From an uncultured Pseudomonadota bacterium (lineage in GTDB: Bacteria > Pseudomonadota > Alphaproteobacteria > RF32 > CAG-239): DNA of 46,285 nt. Numbering within the stretch: position 1 is the first letter of the stretch; each line of letters begins with the position of its first letter. The notes beneath the pieces were generated by a model. The model had not been told where the DNA came from, did no database searches, and saw only the letters and a program-made list of their open reading frames with translations. Both the position numbers and the translations under genes were made by a program. The DNA lies in contig CASFNK010000002.1 of assembly GCA_949295995.1 (NCBI GenBank), positions 1-46,285 on the forward strand. Reading direction: 5' to 3'. Of the stretch, positions 35,470 to 42,894 are shown in pieces.

Positions 35470-36813
35470 ATGGATAACAAAACAATTTATGCTCTATCGA
35501 CTGTGTTCGGAAAATCGGGTGTTGCCGTAATACGTATTTCCGGAGACAACGCTCTCAAGGTCATAGAACAGATGACGGATATTAAAGTTGATACAATCAA
35601 AGCCCGTTATGCCTATTTTACCAATATTTATTCTTTGCCTGAAAAAAGATTGCTTGATAAAAGCCTGGTTTTGTATTTTAAGGCACCTAATTCTTTTACG
35701 GGGGAAGATATCGTCGAATTACAGATTCACGGCTCTAAGGCCGTAATTTCTGGAGTCCTTTCTTCATTAAGTCAAATAGAAGGTTATCGTTTGGCTGAAC
35801 CGGGTGAATATTCTAAACGAGCTTTTTATAACGGCAAAATGGATTTAACTCAGGCGGAAGGATTGGCGGACTTAATTGATGCCGAAACCTCCGAACAGCA
35901 AAAATATGCAATGCGCCAAATGGAAGGCGGATTAAAAAATCTTTATGAAGGCTGGAGAGAAGAACTCTTGCAGGTTATGGCTTATCTGGAGGCTTATATT
36001 GATTTTCCTGATGAAGATATCCCACAAGACACTGTATTTAAACTTGAGGACACTGTATTTAAACTTGCGCACAAAATATCCGAACATATCAAAGGAGATA
36101 ATATTGGTGAGCGTCTAAGAGAAGGTTTTAGGGTTGTAATTGTTGGTCCGCCCAACGCTGGAAAGTCAAGTTTATTAAATGCGATTGTCAATCGCGAAGC
36201 GGCGATAGTTTCAAACATTGCCGGCACCACGCGCGATGCGGTTGATGTTCATTTAGACCTAAAAGGCTATCCGGTAATGTTTACCGACACGGCCGGTTTA
36301 AGAGAAGTCGAAGACGCAATTGAAAAACGCGGAATAGAAATTGCTTATGATAAAATCAAAGAATCTGACTTGGTATTATGTTTGTTTGATGCCTCACAAG
36401 ACAGTGTTCACATCTTTGATAATCTTAAAAAAACAATTTCTGATAAAATTCTTTTTGTTGCCAATAAGGCTGATTGCATTTCCGAAGATAAAAGGCAAGA
36501 ATTAGAAAAAAGTAGCTGTATAGTTATTGCCGCCAAACCCAAAGAAGGTTTGGAAAAACTCTTAAACGCAATCACCACTCAAATTGAAAGCCGCTTTACA
36601 TCAAATTCTAATTTGCTGATAACGCGTGCTCGTTACAGAGAAGCACTAAATGAAACATTAGAGGCTCTGCAGGCTTTTAATCTGCAAAAAGAAATTGAGC
36701 TTGCCGCCGAAGACATCCGTATGGCCGCTCGTGGATTAGGTAAAATCACCGGACGTATCGAAGTAGATGATATTTTAGATAAAATCTTTGGTTCATTTTG
36801 TATCGGCAAATAA
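35470..36813 (+). CDS. mnmE: tRNA uridine-5-carboxymethylaminomethyl GTPase MnmE
   Basis: A 447-residue GTPase that with MnmG modifies the wobble uridine of several tRNAs. The N-terminal folate-binding domain, helical domain and G domain (GPPNAGKSS 226-234, DTAGLRE, NKAD) are present, and the C-terminal CIGK box is complete. In the helical domain residues 187-199 repeat DTVFKL twice, encoded by a 21-bp DNA repeat containing the ACACYGTATTTAAA word (36029 and 36050). Total length is normal. First plus-strand gene of the long origin-side cluster. Confidence 0.97.
   Translation: MDNKTIYALSTVFGKSGVAVIRISGDNALKVIEQMTDIKVDTIKARYAYFTNIYSLPEKRLLDKSLVLYFKAPNSFTGEDIVELQIHGSKAVISGVLSSLSQIEGYRLAEPGEYSKRAFYNGKMDLTQAEGLADLIDAETSEQQKYAMRQMEGGLKNLYEGWREELLQVMAYLEAYIDFPDEDIPQDTVFKLEDTVFKLAHKISEHIKGDNIGERLREGFRVVIVGPPNAGKSSLLNAIVNREAAIVSNIAGTTRDAVDVHLDLKGYPVMFTDTAGLREVEDAIEKRGIEIAYDKIKESDLVLCLFDASQDSVHIFDNLKKTISDKILFVANKADCISEDKRQELEKSSCIVIAAKPKEGLEKLLNAITTQIESRFTSNSNLLITRARYREALNETLEALQAFNLQKEIELAAEDIRMAARGLGKITGRIEVDDILDKIFGSFCIGK
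36029..36042 (+). repeat. ACACYGTATTTAAA motif, copy 1 (in mnmE)
   Basis: Exact match, T at the Y position, read in the codon phase act-gta-ttt-aaa. Confidence 0.85.
36050..36063 (+). repeat. ACACYGTATTTAAA motif, copy 2 (in mnmE)
   Basis: Exact match, T at Y, same codon phase as copy 1 and 21 bases after it. Confidence 0.85.
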
Positions 36814-36840
36814 TTTAAGGCTAAGAAATACTTGATTTTA

Positions 36841-36878
36841 AATAAAATATATGCTCTAAGAAAAGCACATATTTTATT
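36841..36878. repeat. Inverted repeat between mnmE and the 125-residue orphan
   Basis: Bases 36841-36855 and 36864-36878 pair at 14 of 15 positions around an 8-base loop. There is no clean T run after it. It could be a weak terminator of mnmE, an mRNA-stability stem or a regulator-binding site before the orphan. Confidence 0.6.
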
Positions 36879-36906
36879 ATTGTTTAATTAAAAAAAATTT
36901 GTATGT

Positions 36907-37284
36907 ATGGAAAATTATTCAGACGGATTGGAAAAACTCATCACCAATCGAATTAGTGTTCTTTCAGAGGAAGAACTTTTGAAAAATGAAGATGGGCTCA
37001 CTCAAAAAATCAGAGAAGCATTTTTGAAACTCTGCCAACAAAGTAAGAATGCAGGTTTTGCATTTTCTTCGTACCCAATAATGTATAAGGAAGAAATTTC
37101 AAACCTCAGATATTGGTTACAAGACAGAGCAACGTACCTGATGAACTACAAAGATTTTTGTGCTTACGAAAGATACCTTTGCTGGCGCTATATTTTTTCG
37201 GTTATTGTCCTTTGCCCGGCTGTATTGGCGCGGGAAAAAGTTTATGACTATTGGCAGTATTGTGTTAAAAATCACGTTTTCTAA
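36907..37284 (+). CDS. Hypothetical protein, 125 residues
   Basis: Not recognised. It is a small soluble protein rich in aromatic and Cys residues in its second half (DFCAYERYLCWRYIF, DYWQYCVK), helical in appearance, without signal peptide. A weakly hydrophobic stretch (FSVIVLCPAVLA, about 97-108) is too short and flanked by charges for a certain membrane helix. It sits between mnmE and mnmG, which are normally adjacent or nearly so, has an AT-rich leader without a Shine-Dalgarno, and is closed by its own terminator. Real-gene status rests on the clean frame and the terminator. Confidence 0.6.
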   Translation: MENYSDGLEKLITNRISVLSEEELLKNEDGLTQKIREAFLKLCQQSKNAGFAFSSYPIMYKEEISNLRYWLQDRATYLMNYKDFCAYERYLCWRYIFSVIVLCPAVLAREKVYDYWQYCVKNHVF

Positions 37285-37300
37285 CACCAATCTTTATCTT

Positions 37301-37326
37301 AAAACCGCCTTTAATGGCGGTTTTTT
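37301..37326 (+). terminator. Terminator before mnmG
   Basis: AAAACCGCC (37301-37309) pairs with GGCGGTTTT (37316-37324), with T run. Ends the transcript of the 125-residue orphan. Confidence 0.85.
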
Positions 37327-37423
37327 GCTTTTAAATGAGAGGGTAGTTAACGGCTTGATAATATATTTTGTGTTAAAATAGCCGCAAATAAAATCTGTCA
37401 TATAGGCAGAAAAGGACGAATAA

Positions 37424-39280
37424 ATGAAGAACAATAATAAAAAATATGATGTAATTGTTGTTGGCGGCGGACATGCCGGATGTGAATCCTGCGCCGCAGC
37501 CGCCCGAACCGGAGCAAACACTTTACTCATCACTCATAAAATTGACACCATTGGCGCCATGTCATGTAATCCGGCAATCGGTGGATTAGGCAAAGGTCAT
37601 TTAGTCAAAGAGATTGATGCGTTAGATGGTTTAATGGCCAGAGTGATTGATAAAGGCGGTATTCAATTCCGTATGCTAAACCAATCAAAAGGACCTGCTG
37701 TTAGAGGTCCTCGTGCACAAGCCGATAGGGAATTATATAAAAAATATATGTTGGAAGCTCTGCAAGCTCAAAGCAATCTGACTATTCTGGAAGCTGCTGT
37801 TGAGGGCTTGCTTTTTGATGGTGATAAAGTCAGCGGTGTAATCTTGGCAGATGGAAGTGAAATATCAGCCCAAGCTGTTGTCCTGACTTCGGGAACATTC
37901 TTAAACGGTGTAATGTTTGTTGGACATGAAACCTCGATTGGAGGCCGAATAGGCGACGTTAGTTGCTCAGGTATAACACCGTATTTAAAGCAAAAAGGGC
38001 TTAAAGTCGGTCGTCTTAAAACCGGAACCCCTGCCCGTTTGAATGGCAAAACCATTCATTGGGAAAAATTGGATACCCAAGATGGTGATTATCCGCCGCA
38101 ACCCTTTTCTTATCTAACTAAAGAAATCACCAATCCGCAAATACAGTGTTATATAACGCATACAAATGAGAAAACGCATAAAATCATTCGAGATAATTTC
38201 TCAAAATGCGCTTTATTTTCAGGATTAATCAAAGGTGTTGGACCAAGATATTGTCCGAGCATTGAAGATAAATTGGTTAAGTTTGCTGACCGCACCAGCC
38301 ACCAAATCTTTTTGGAACCCGAAGGACTAAATACGGACGTTGTTTATCCAAACGGAATATCAACCTCTTTACCGGCCGATGTTCAAGAACAATTTATTCA
38401 TACCATTGAGGGATTGGAAGATGTCGAAATCTTGCGTTATGCTTATGCGATTGAATATGACTATGTTGATCCGCAAGAGCTAACCAACACGCTTGAAACC
38501 AAAAAAGTTTCAGGTTTGTTTTTAGCCGGACAAATTAATGGTACGACCGGTTATGAGGAGGCCGCTGCACAAGGACTTCTGGCGGGTGTAAATGCCGCGC
38601 TTTATGCCGAGGGCAAAGGACGCAAATTTACCATTGACCGTAGCCAAGCCTATATAGGGGTTATGGTAGATGATTTAATCACCCAAGGTGTTGATGAACC
38701 CTATCGTATGTTTACCTCTCGTTCGGAATATCGTTTATTACTGCGAGCTGATAATGCCGACTTGCGTTTAACTGAAATAGGACATAATGTTGGCTGCGTT
38801 GGTGAGGAAAGATACACTGTATTTAAAGCAAAATCAGACGCAATTAATAAATATCGAGAACTTTGCGAGAGCTTGACAATCAACCCGAATAAGCTGGAAG
38901 AATATGGTATAAAAACCAAACGCGACGGCACCAAAAGAACAGCTTTTAATGTAATGTCTTATGACGGTGTTTCACGTGAAACAATCAACCTTCTCTGGCC
39001 GCAGTTACAAAATATTCCCAATGATGTTTATGAGGAAATAGAGATTGAGGCTAAATATTCCGGATACCTAAAAAGACAAGAAGCCGATATTGAAGTCTTC
39101 CAAAAAGATGAAAAACTCAAAATCAGAGAAGATATTGATTATGCAAAAATAGGAGGGCTTTCGCGAGAAATGGTGCAAAAATTATCCCGTGTTCGCCCCT
39201 CAACCATTGGCGAGGCCTCTCGCATTCCGGGAGTAACCCCTGCCGCCATAACTGCAATTTTAGGCTATATAAAGAGGTGA
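37424..39280 (+). CDS. mnmG: tRNA uridine-5-carboxymethylaminomethyl enzyme MnmG (GidA)
   Basis: A 618-residue FAD enzyme, partner of MnmE. The dinucleotide motif [10 protein letters not shown] is at 12-21, [16 protein letters not shown] and CPSIEDK follow, and the C-terminal [17 protein letters not shown] domain (here [13 protein letters not shown]) that binds tRNA/MnmE is intact. The gene carries a perfect parS (38968-38983, read as VSRET), two exact ACACYGTATTTAAA words (37976, 38814) and an 11-base reverse match (38139). A ribosome site AAAGGA precedes the ATG. Confidence 0.98.
   Translation: MKNNNKKYDVIVVGGGHAGCESCAAAARTGANTLLITHKIDTIGAMSCNPAIGGLGKGHLVKEIDALDGLMARVIDKGGIQFRMLNQSKGPAVRGPRAQADRELYKKYMLEALQAQSNLTILEAAVEGLLFDGDKVSGVILADGSEISAQAVVLTSGTFLNGVMFVGHETSIGGRIGDVSCSGITPYLKQKGLKVGRLKTGTPARLNGKTIHWEKLDTQDGDYPPQPFSYLTKEITNPQIQCYITHTNEKTHKIIRDNFSKCALFSGLIKGVGPRYCPSIEDKLVKFADRTSHQIFLEPEGLNTDVVYPNGISTSLPADVQEQFIHTIEGLEDVEILRYAYAIEYDYVDPQELTNTLETKKVSGLFLAGQINGTTGYEEAAAQGLLAGVNAALYAEGKGRKFTIDRSQAYIGVMVDDLITQGVDEPYRMFTSRSEYRLLLRADNADLRLTEIGHNVGCVGEERYTVFKAKSDAINKYRELCESLTINPNKLEEYGIKTKRDGTKRTAFNVMSYDGVSRETINLLWPQLQNIPNDVYEEIEIEAKYSGYLKRQEADIEVFQKDEKLKIREDIDYAKIGGLSREMVQKLSRVRPSTIGEASRIPGVTPAAITAILGYIKR
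37976..37989 (+). repeat. ACACYGTATTTAAA motif, copy 3 (in mnmG)
   Basis: Exact match with C at Y, read in phase aca-ccg-tat-tta (T-P-Y-L), unlike copies 1 and 2. Confidence 0.85.
38139..38149 (-). repeat. Partial ACACYGTATTTAAA motif on the minus strand (in mnmG)
   Basis: The first 11 of 14 bases (ACACTGTATTT) match on the minus strand; the last three differ. Possibly a degenerate copy or chance. Confidence 0.4.
38814..38827 (+). repeat. ACACYGTATTTAAA motif, copy 4 (in mnmG)
   Basis: Exact match, T at Y, read act-gta-ttt-aaa, 140 bases before the parS site at 38968. Confidence 0.85.
38968..38983. promoter_or_regulatory. parS: parS site 1 (within mnmG)
   Basis: TGTTTCACGTGAAACA, the perfect 16-bp palindrome recognised by chromosomal ParB. 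It lies 6.4 kb from the centre of the predicted oriC and 3.1 kb before parA. Confidence 0.95.
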
Positions 39281-39283
39281 GCT

Positions 39284-39907
39284 ATGACTATGCCAACCAT
39301 GCAAGAAGCTCTGAAACTTTTTGAAGAAACTCTAAAAAAACGTTGTGAACAGTCCTCACGTTTTGAAATGGGTATAGCAAAAGATTTCAGAATACATTCA
39401 GCCATGGTTGCTGTCTGCGCAGAAATGATAGCATCGCGCATTCCCGAAATTGATGGTCAAAAAGCCTATATGATGGGCTTGTTTCATGACTATGGCAAAC
39501 TCACCTATGATTACGAACGTTCCGATAAATTTCATGGCCTAGAGGGTTATAAGGCACTAAACAAATTAGGCTATGATGAACTTGCGCGTATCTGTTTGAC
39601 GCATACTTTTTATGAGCAAGAGTTAAATATTAAAGAATATGCCTCTTATAGTCCCTCAGAAATGAGAAAATGTCGTAAACTAATACAAGAAGTTCCTTTT
39701 GATGATTATGACCGCCTGATTCAGTTATGTGATAGATTATCAATTGGTGTAAACTATAATCTCAAAGAGCGTATGAAATATCTGCAAAATACTTATAAAA
39801 TTCCGACGGTGTTGCTAAAGAAAAAATATCGCGAAGCTCTAAAACTAAAAAGCTATTTTGATGCCAAATGCGGTTGCGATATTTATAAACTACTCGGAGT
39901 TAATTAA
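39284..39907 (+). CDS. HD-domain phosphohydrolase (paralogue 2)
   Basis: A 207-residue HD-superfamily protein. Candidate ligands are H38, the HD pair in LFHDYGK (68-69), a His in CLTHTF and an Asp in IQLCDRL. It resembles the neighbours at 39909 and 7101 along its whole length, including the YFDAKCGCDIYKLLG tail. GAGGTG before the ATG gives a good ribosome site, three bases after the mnmG stop, so it is coupled to mnmG. Substrate unknown. Confidence 0.85.
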   Translation: MTMPTMQEALKLFEETLKKRCEQSSRFEMGIAKDFRIHSAMVAVCAEMIASRIPEIDGQKAYMMGLFHDYGKLTYDYERSDKFHGLEGYKALNKLGYDELARICLTHTFYEQELNIKEYASYSPSEMRKCRKLIQEVPFDDYDRLIQLCDRLSIGVNYNLKERMKYLQNTYKIPTVLLKKKYREALKLKSYFDAKCGCDIYKLLGVN

Positions 39908-39908
39908 A

Positions 39909-40532
39909 ATGTCTTATCCCAATATCAAAGAGGCGGAAGAATTTTTTGAATATGTCATCAAAGAGCGTAATTCAAGTCCCTGCCCTTTTTTGCCAGAATG
40001 GGAAAAGACATATAGAGAACACTGTAATAAGGTTGCGCAAAACGCCAAAATAATTGCTTTGCATACAAAAGATATGAATCCTGAACTTTGTTATGTAATG
40101 GGATTATTACACGATTGCGGTCGCATAAAGGATGAAAAAGCCGAACAATGCCACCACGGCTGGGTTGGCTATCAATTAATGACCGCAAAAGGTTGGGATG
40201 AAATAGCCCGAATTTGTATCACCCATAATTTTTATGAAAAAGATTTTGATATCAAAACCTATCCCATAATAAATGATGATGTTATTTTCTGCCAAAAGTT
40301 TTTATCTCAAATTGATTTTAATGAATATGATTATTTAATGCAGTTGACAGATGTGTTGAACGATATGGGAAAAGATTGCACCATAGAATACCGTTTTACA
40401 TCTTTAGCCAATCGCTATCCGATAAACAAAGAACAGATGATGCATTTTGCAAATATCATCAAAAGCCGATTATCCTATTTTAATAAGAAATGTAACAGAG
40501 ATGTTTATGAGCTATTAGGAATAAGGAAATGA
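39909..40532 (+). CDS. HD-domain phosphohydrolase (paralogue 3)
   Basis: A 207-residue HD protein, tandem copy of the preceding gene. Candidate ligands are H38, HD in LLHDCGR (68-69), a His in CITHNF and an Asp in MQLTDVL. It is closest to paralogue 1 in LLHD-GRIKDE and ICITHNF. The ATG at 39909 is one base after the previous stop; the open frame reaching back to 39858 overlaps that gene and is not used. It overlaps the PHP gene by ATGA. Confidence 0.85.
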   Translation: MSYPNIKEAEEFFEYVIKERNSSPCPFLPEWEKTYREHCNKVAQNAKIIALHTKDMNPELCYVMGLLHDCGRIKDEKAEQCHHGWVGYQLMTAKGWDEIARICITHNFYEKDFDIKTYPIINDDVIFCQKFLSQIDFNEYDYLMQLTDVLNDMGKDCTIEYRFTSLANRYPINKEQMMHFANIIKSRLSYFNKKCNRDVYELLGIRK

Positions 40533-41328
40533 TACAAAATTTTTCTCTTCACACACATACAACTTTTTCTGACGGAAGAAACAGCATATCCGAAATGGTA
40601 GAGCAAGCCAAAAAATTGGGTTGGAAAGCCATTGGTATTAGCGACCATTTGACGGTTCATCCTTCATTGAGAAAAGGATACATTTTTTTTCGTCTTTTAA
40701 GGATGCTCTTGAGCCAGTCCAAAGGCATATTGCCACAATAAGAGAAATAGCCAAAGAGAATCCCGAAATAAAAGTTTATGCCGGTTTTGAGGTTGATTAT
40801 TTTCCGATTCCAGGTTGGCTAGATGAGTTTAGAGAGTTTAAACAAAAGATAGATGTTGACTACCTCATAAACGGTAATCATCAGGTAACCAACGAAAATG
40901 GAACAGAAGTATATGAGATTTATCATTTTCAAAGATATGGCTTATCTGAAGCAAAAAACAAAGAGCTTTTCCGCAATCATTTTAACAATATTCGTGAAGC
41001 TGTTGAAAGCGATGAATTTAATTTTTTAGCGCATATAGACTTTGCTCGTTGGAGCGGTGTAATAGGAGAATATGATTTTGTTGATGAGATTAAAGGAATC
41101 GTAACCGCACTAAAAGAGCATAATATGCCAACAGAAATTAACACTAAGGGCAAAAACTCTATCGGTTCGTTCTACCCTGCCCGTTGGATTTTAGAAGAGC
41201 TGGTTAAAAATAATATTCCGCTGATTATAAGTGATGATGCTCATTCTGTTTCACAACTTGGGCAATATTTTGACGAGGCAGAGACATTATTATCCCAATT
41301 AAACGCCATAAAACGCTGGTCTTTGTAA
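40529..41328 (+). pseudogene. PHP-domain phosphoesterase (histidinol-phosphatase-like), frameshifted
   Basis: The first part (40529-40741) encodes a PHP N-terminus, HTHTTFSDG with GISDHLTVH. It breaks at a run of eight T (40683-40690). With one extra T the frame continues as FFSSFKDALEPVQRH and then YAGFEVDYFP, LINGNHQVTN, FLAHIDFARW and LIISDDAHSV up to 41328, the metal ligands of a trinuclear PHP phosphoesterase, about 266 residues. All downstream motifs are intact, so the shift is recent, a sequencing error in a homopolymer, or tolerated slippage. The family includes HisK-type histinol-phosphate and nucleotide phosphatases. It starts by ATGA overlap with the second HD gene. Confidence 0.85.
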
Positions 41329-41332
41329 CAAA

Positions 41333-41346
41333 ACACCGTATTTAAA
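41333..41346 (+). repeat. ACACYGTATTTAAA motif, copy 5 (non-coding)
   Basis: Exact match with C at Y, four bases after the PHP stop codon and outside any gene, 169 bases before the parS site at 41515. Confidence 0.85.
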
Positions 41347-41488
41347 AATATTAAAATATTAAGGTATAGATTCAATATAGATGACTATCTGTTTGAATTT
41401 AAAATAATTTTAAAATTAATCGAATAATGTGTTTATAACTCATATAAAAAACTTTTAAATTTTTTGTAAAAAATATATAAATTTTTGT

Positions 41489-42115
41489 ATGGAAAACGAA
41501 ATGCAAAAATACGATGTTTCACGTGAAACATTACTCAAGTTAAGAGCTTATGAAGCCTCTCTTCAAGAGTGGCAAAATAAGTTTAATTTGGTAAGCAATT
41601 CCTCTTTGGAGGACTCGTGGAATCGTCATTTTATCGACTCGATGCAGCTCTTCAAATATATTCCTCAATCAGCGCAAAGCCTTTATGACTTTGGCTCTGG
41701 TGCAGGTTTTCCTGGAATGGTATTAGCGATTATGGCTGCGGAAAAAACACCGTATTTAAAAGTGAGCTTGGTTGAGAGTGTTGGAAAGAAAACACTGTAT
41801 TTAAAACATGTGTCGGAAATTTGCTCTGTAAATGTAGAAATTCTCAATCAAAGAATCGAATCACTTCCCAAAAATAAAACAGATGTTATTACCTCTCGTG
41901 CCATGACCTCTTTGACGGAGTTGCTGAGCTATGCATATCCATTTTGCAAAAAGGAGACGGTATGCATTTTTCCCAAAGGTAAAAAACATCAAGAAGAAAT
42001 AGATGAAGCCAAAAAACATTGGCGATTTGAATGTCAAATTAACCCAAGCGAAACCTCATCAGAGGGCGTCATTTTAATCATAACCAAATTAGCAAAACTT
42101 AAAGGAGTTAAATAA
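41489..42115 (+). CDS. rsmG: 16S rRNA (guanine-N7) methyltransferase RsmG (GidB)
   Basis: A 208-residue SAM enzyme that methylates G527 of 16S rRNA. NKFNLVSN, the SAM loop DFGSGAGFPG (67-76) and DVITSRAM are present. ATG 41489 lacks a Shine-Dalgarno; ATG 41501 has GAAAACGA before it and may be used. The gene contains parS site 2 (41515-41530, again read as VSRET) and two ACACYGTATTTAAA words (41747, 41792) that are read as TPYLK and TLYLK. parA starts within its stop codon. Confidence 0.96.
   Translation: MENEMQKYDVSRETLLKLRAYEASLQEWQNKFNLVSNSSLEDSWNRHFIDSMQLFKYIPQSAQSLYDFGSGAGFPGMVLAIMAAEKTPYLKVSLVESVGKKTLYLKHVSEICSVNVEILNQRIESLPKNKTDVITSRAMTSLTELLSYAYPFCKKETVCIFPKGKKHQEEIDEAKKHWRFECQINPSETSSEGVILIITKLAKLKGVK
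41515..41530. promoter_or_regulatory. parS: parS site 2 (within rsmG)
   Basis: A second perfect TGTTTCACGTGAAACA, 2.5 kb from site 1 and 600 bases before parA. Confidence 0.95.
41747..41760 (+). repeat. ACACYGTATTTAAA motif, copy 6 (in rsmG)
   Basis: Exact match, C at Y, 216 bases after parS site 2, phase aca-ccg-tat-tta. Confidence 0.85.
41792..41805 (+). repeat. ACACYGTATTTAAA motif, copy 7 (in rsmG)
   Basis: Exact match, T at Y, 45 bases after copy 6, phase aca-ctg-tat-tta. Confidence 0.85.
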
Positions 42116-42894
42116 TGCCAAGAATTATTGCCATTGCCAACCGTAAAGGCGGAGTTGGTAAAACAACCACGACGGTAAATGTAGCAACAGCTATGGCTGC
42201 CGCCGGAAAGAAAGTACTGGTAGTTGATTTGGATCCGCAAGGAAACGCCACCACATCCATGGGCATAAACAAGAGCGGACGAATGGCATCATCTTATGAA
42301 GTTTTGCTTGGCGAAAAGAGAATTTCCGAGGCAGTTGTCTGGACAGAGATTCCTAATTTTTCGCTTGTACCGTCATCACCTGATTTGGCGGGTGCCGAAG
42401 TTGAATTAGTTGAAATTGACAATCGTGAATTTGCGTTGAAAAAAGCATTGCAAAGAGATGCTGTTAATTATGACTATATATTAATAGATTGCCCACCCTC
42501 ACTGAGTTTGGTTACAATTAATGCACTTGTTGCCGCCGATGCTGTTATCGTGCCGTTGCAATGCGAATTTTTAGCCCTTGAAGGCATTACGGATTTAATT
42601 CGTAATATCAATCAAATCAAAAAGAAATTTAACCCGAAACTTGAATTGCAGGGTGTTGTTTTAACAATGTATGACAAGCGCAACAATTTGACGCAAATGG
42701 TTGAAGATGATGTAAGAAGTTTCTTCGGTAAAAAAGTTTATCAAACCGTTATTCCGCGGAATGTCAGAATTTCCGAAGCACCGTCTCATGGTAAGCCGGT
42801 TTTGATTTATGACTTCAAATGTCCAGGCTCACAAGCCTACATTAGTTTAACCGGTGAAGTATTGAAAAGAGAGAAGGAATTAATGGCATGCTAG
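42115..42894 (+). CDS. parA: Chromosome partitioning ATPase ParA
   Basis: A 259-residue Walker-type ATPase of the chromosomal Soj/ParA kind. Deviant Walker A KGGVGKTT (11-18), DLDPQGNAT and LIDCPPSL are present, and there is no N-terminal HTH, as expected for a chromosomal rather than plasmid ParA. AAAGGAG lies in the end of rsmG, and the ATG shares a base with its stop. ParA moves the ParB-parS complex over the nucleoid. parB overlaps its end by 7 bases. Confidence 0.97.
   Translation: MPRIIAIANRKGGVGKTTTTVNVATAMAAAGKKVLVVDLDPQGNATTSMGINKSGRMASSYEVLLGEKRISEAVVWTEIPNFSLVPSSPDLAGAEVELVEIDNREFALKKALQRDAVNYDYILIDCPPSLSLVTINALVAADAVIVPLQCEFLALEGITDLIRNINQIKKKFNPKLELQGVVLTMYDKRNNLTQMVEDDVRSFFGKKVYQTVIPRNVRISEAPSHGKPVLIYDFKCPGSQAYISLTGEVLKREKELMAC

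Larger units (their letters stand above)
36028..36069 (+). repeat. 21-bp tandem repeat within mnmE
   Basis: Units 36028-36048 and 36049-36069 match at 19 of 21 bases and each contains the 14-base word ACACTGTATTTAAA. They encode DTVFKLE and DTVFKLA. Confidence 0.9.

Noticed and set aside
39858..39908. Longer N-terminus for HD paralogue 3
   Set aside because: It overlaps the previous gene and is absent from the paralogues; ATG 39909 fits better.
36029..41805. ACACYGTATTTAAA as a Chi or KOPS element, since AddAB and FtsK are encoded here
   Set aside because: Chi and KOPS are spread along the chromosome; this word is confined to under 6 kb and is absent from the other 40 kb of the window.
36029..41805. 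The words as a CRISPR array or Rickettsia-type palindromic element
   Set aside because: The spacing is irregular (21 to about 2500 bases), the unit is only 14 bp, and it is not palindromic.
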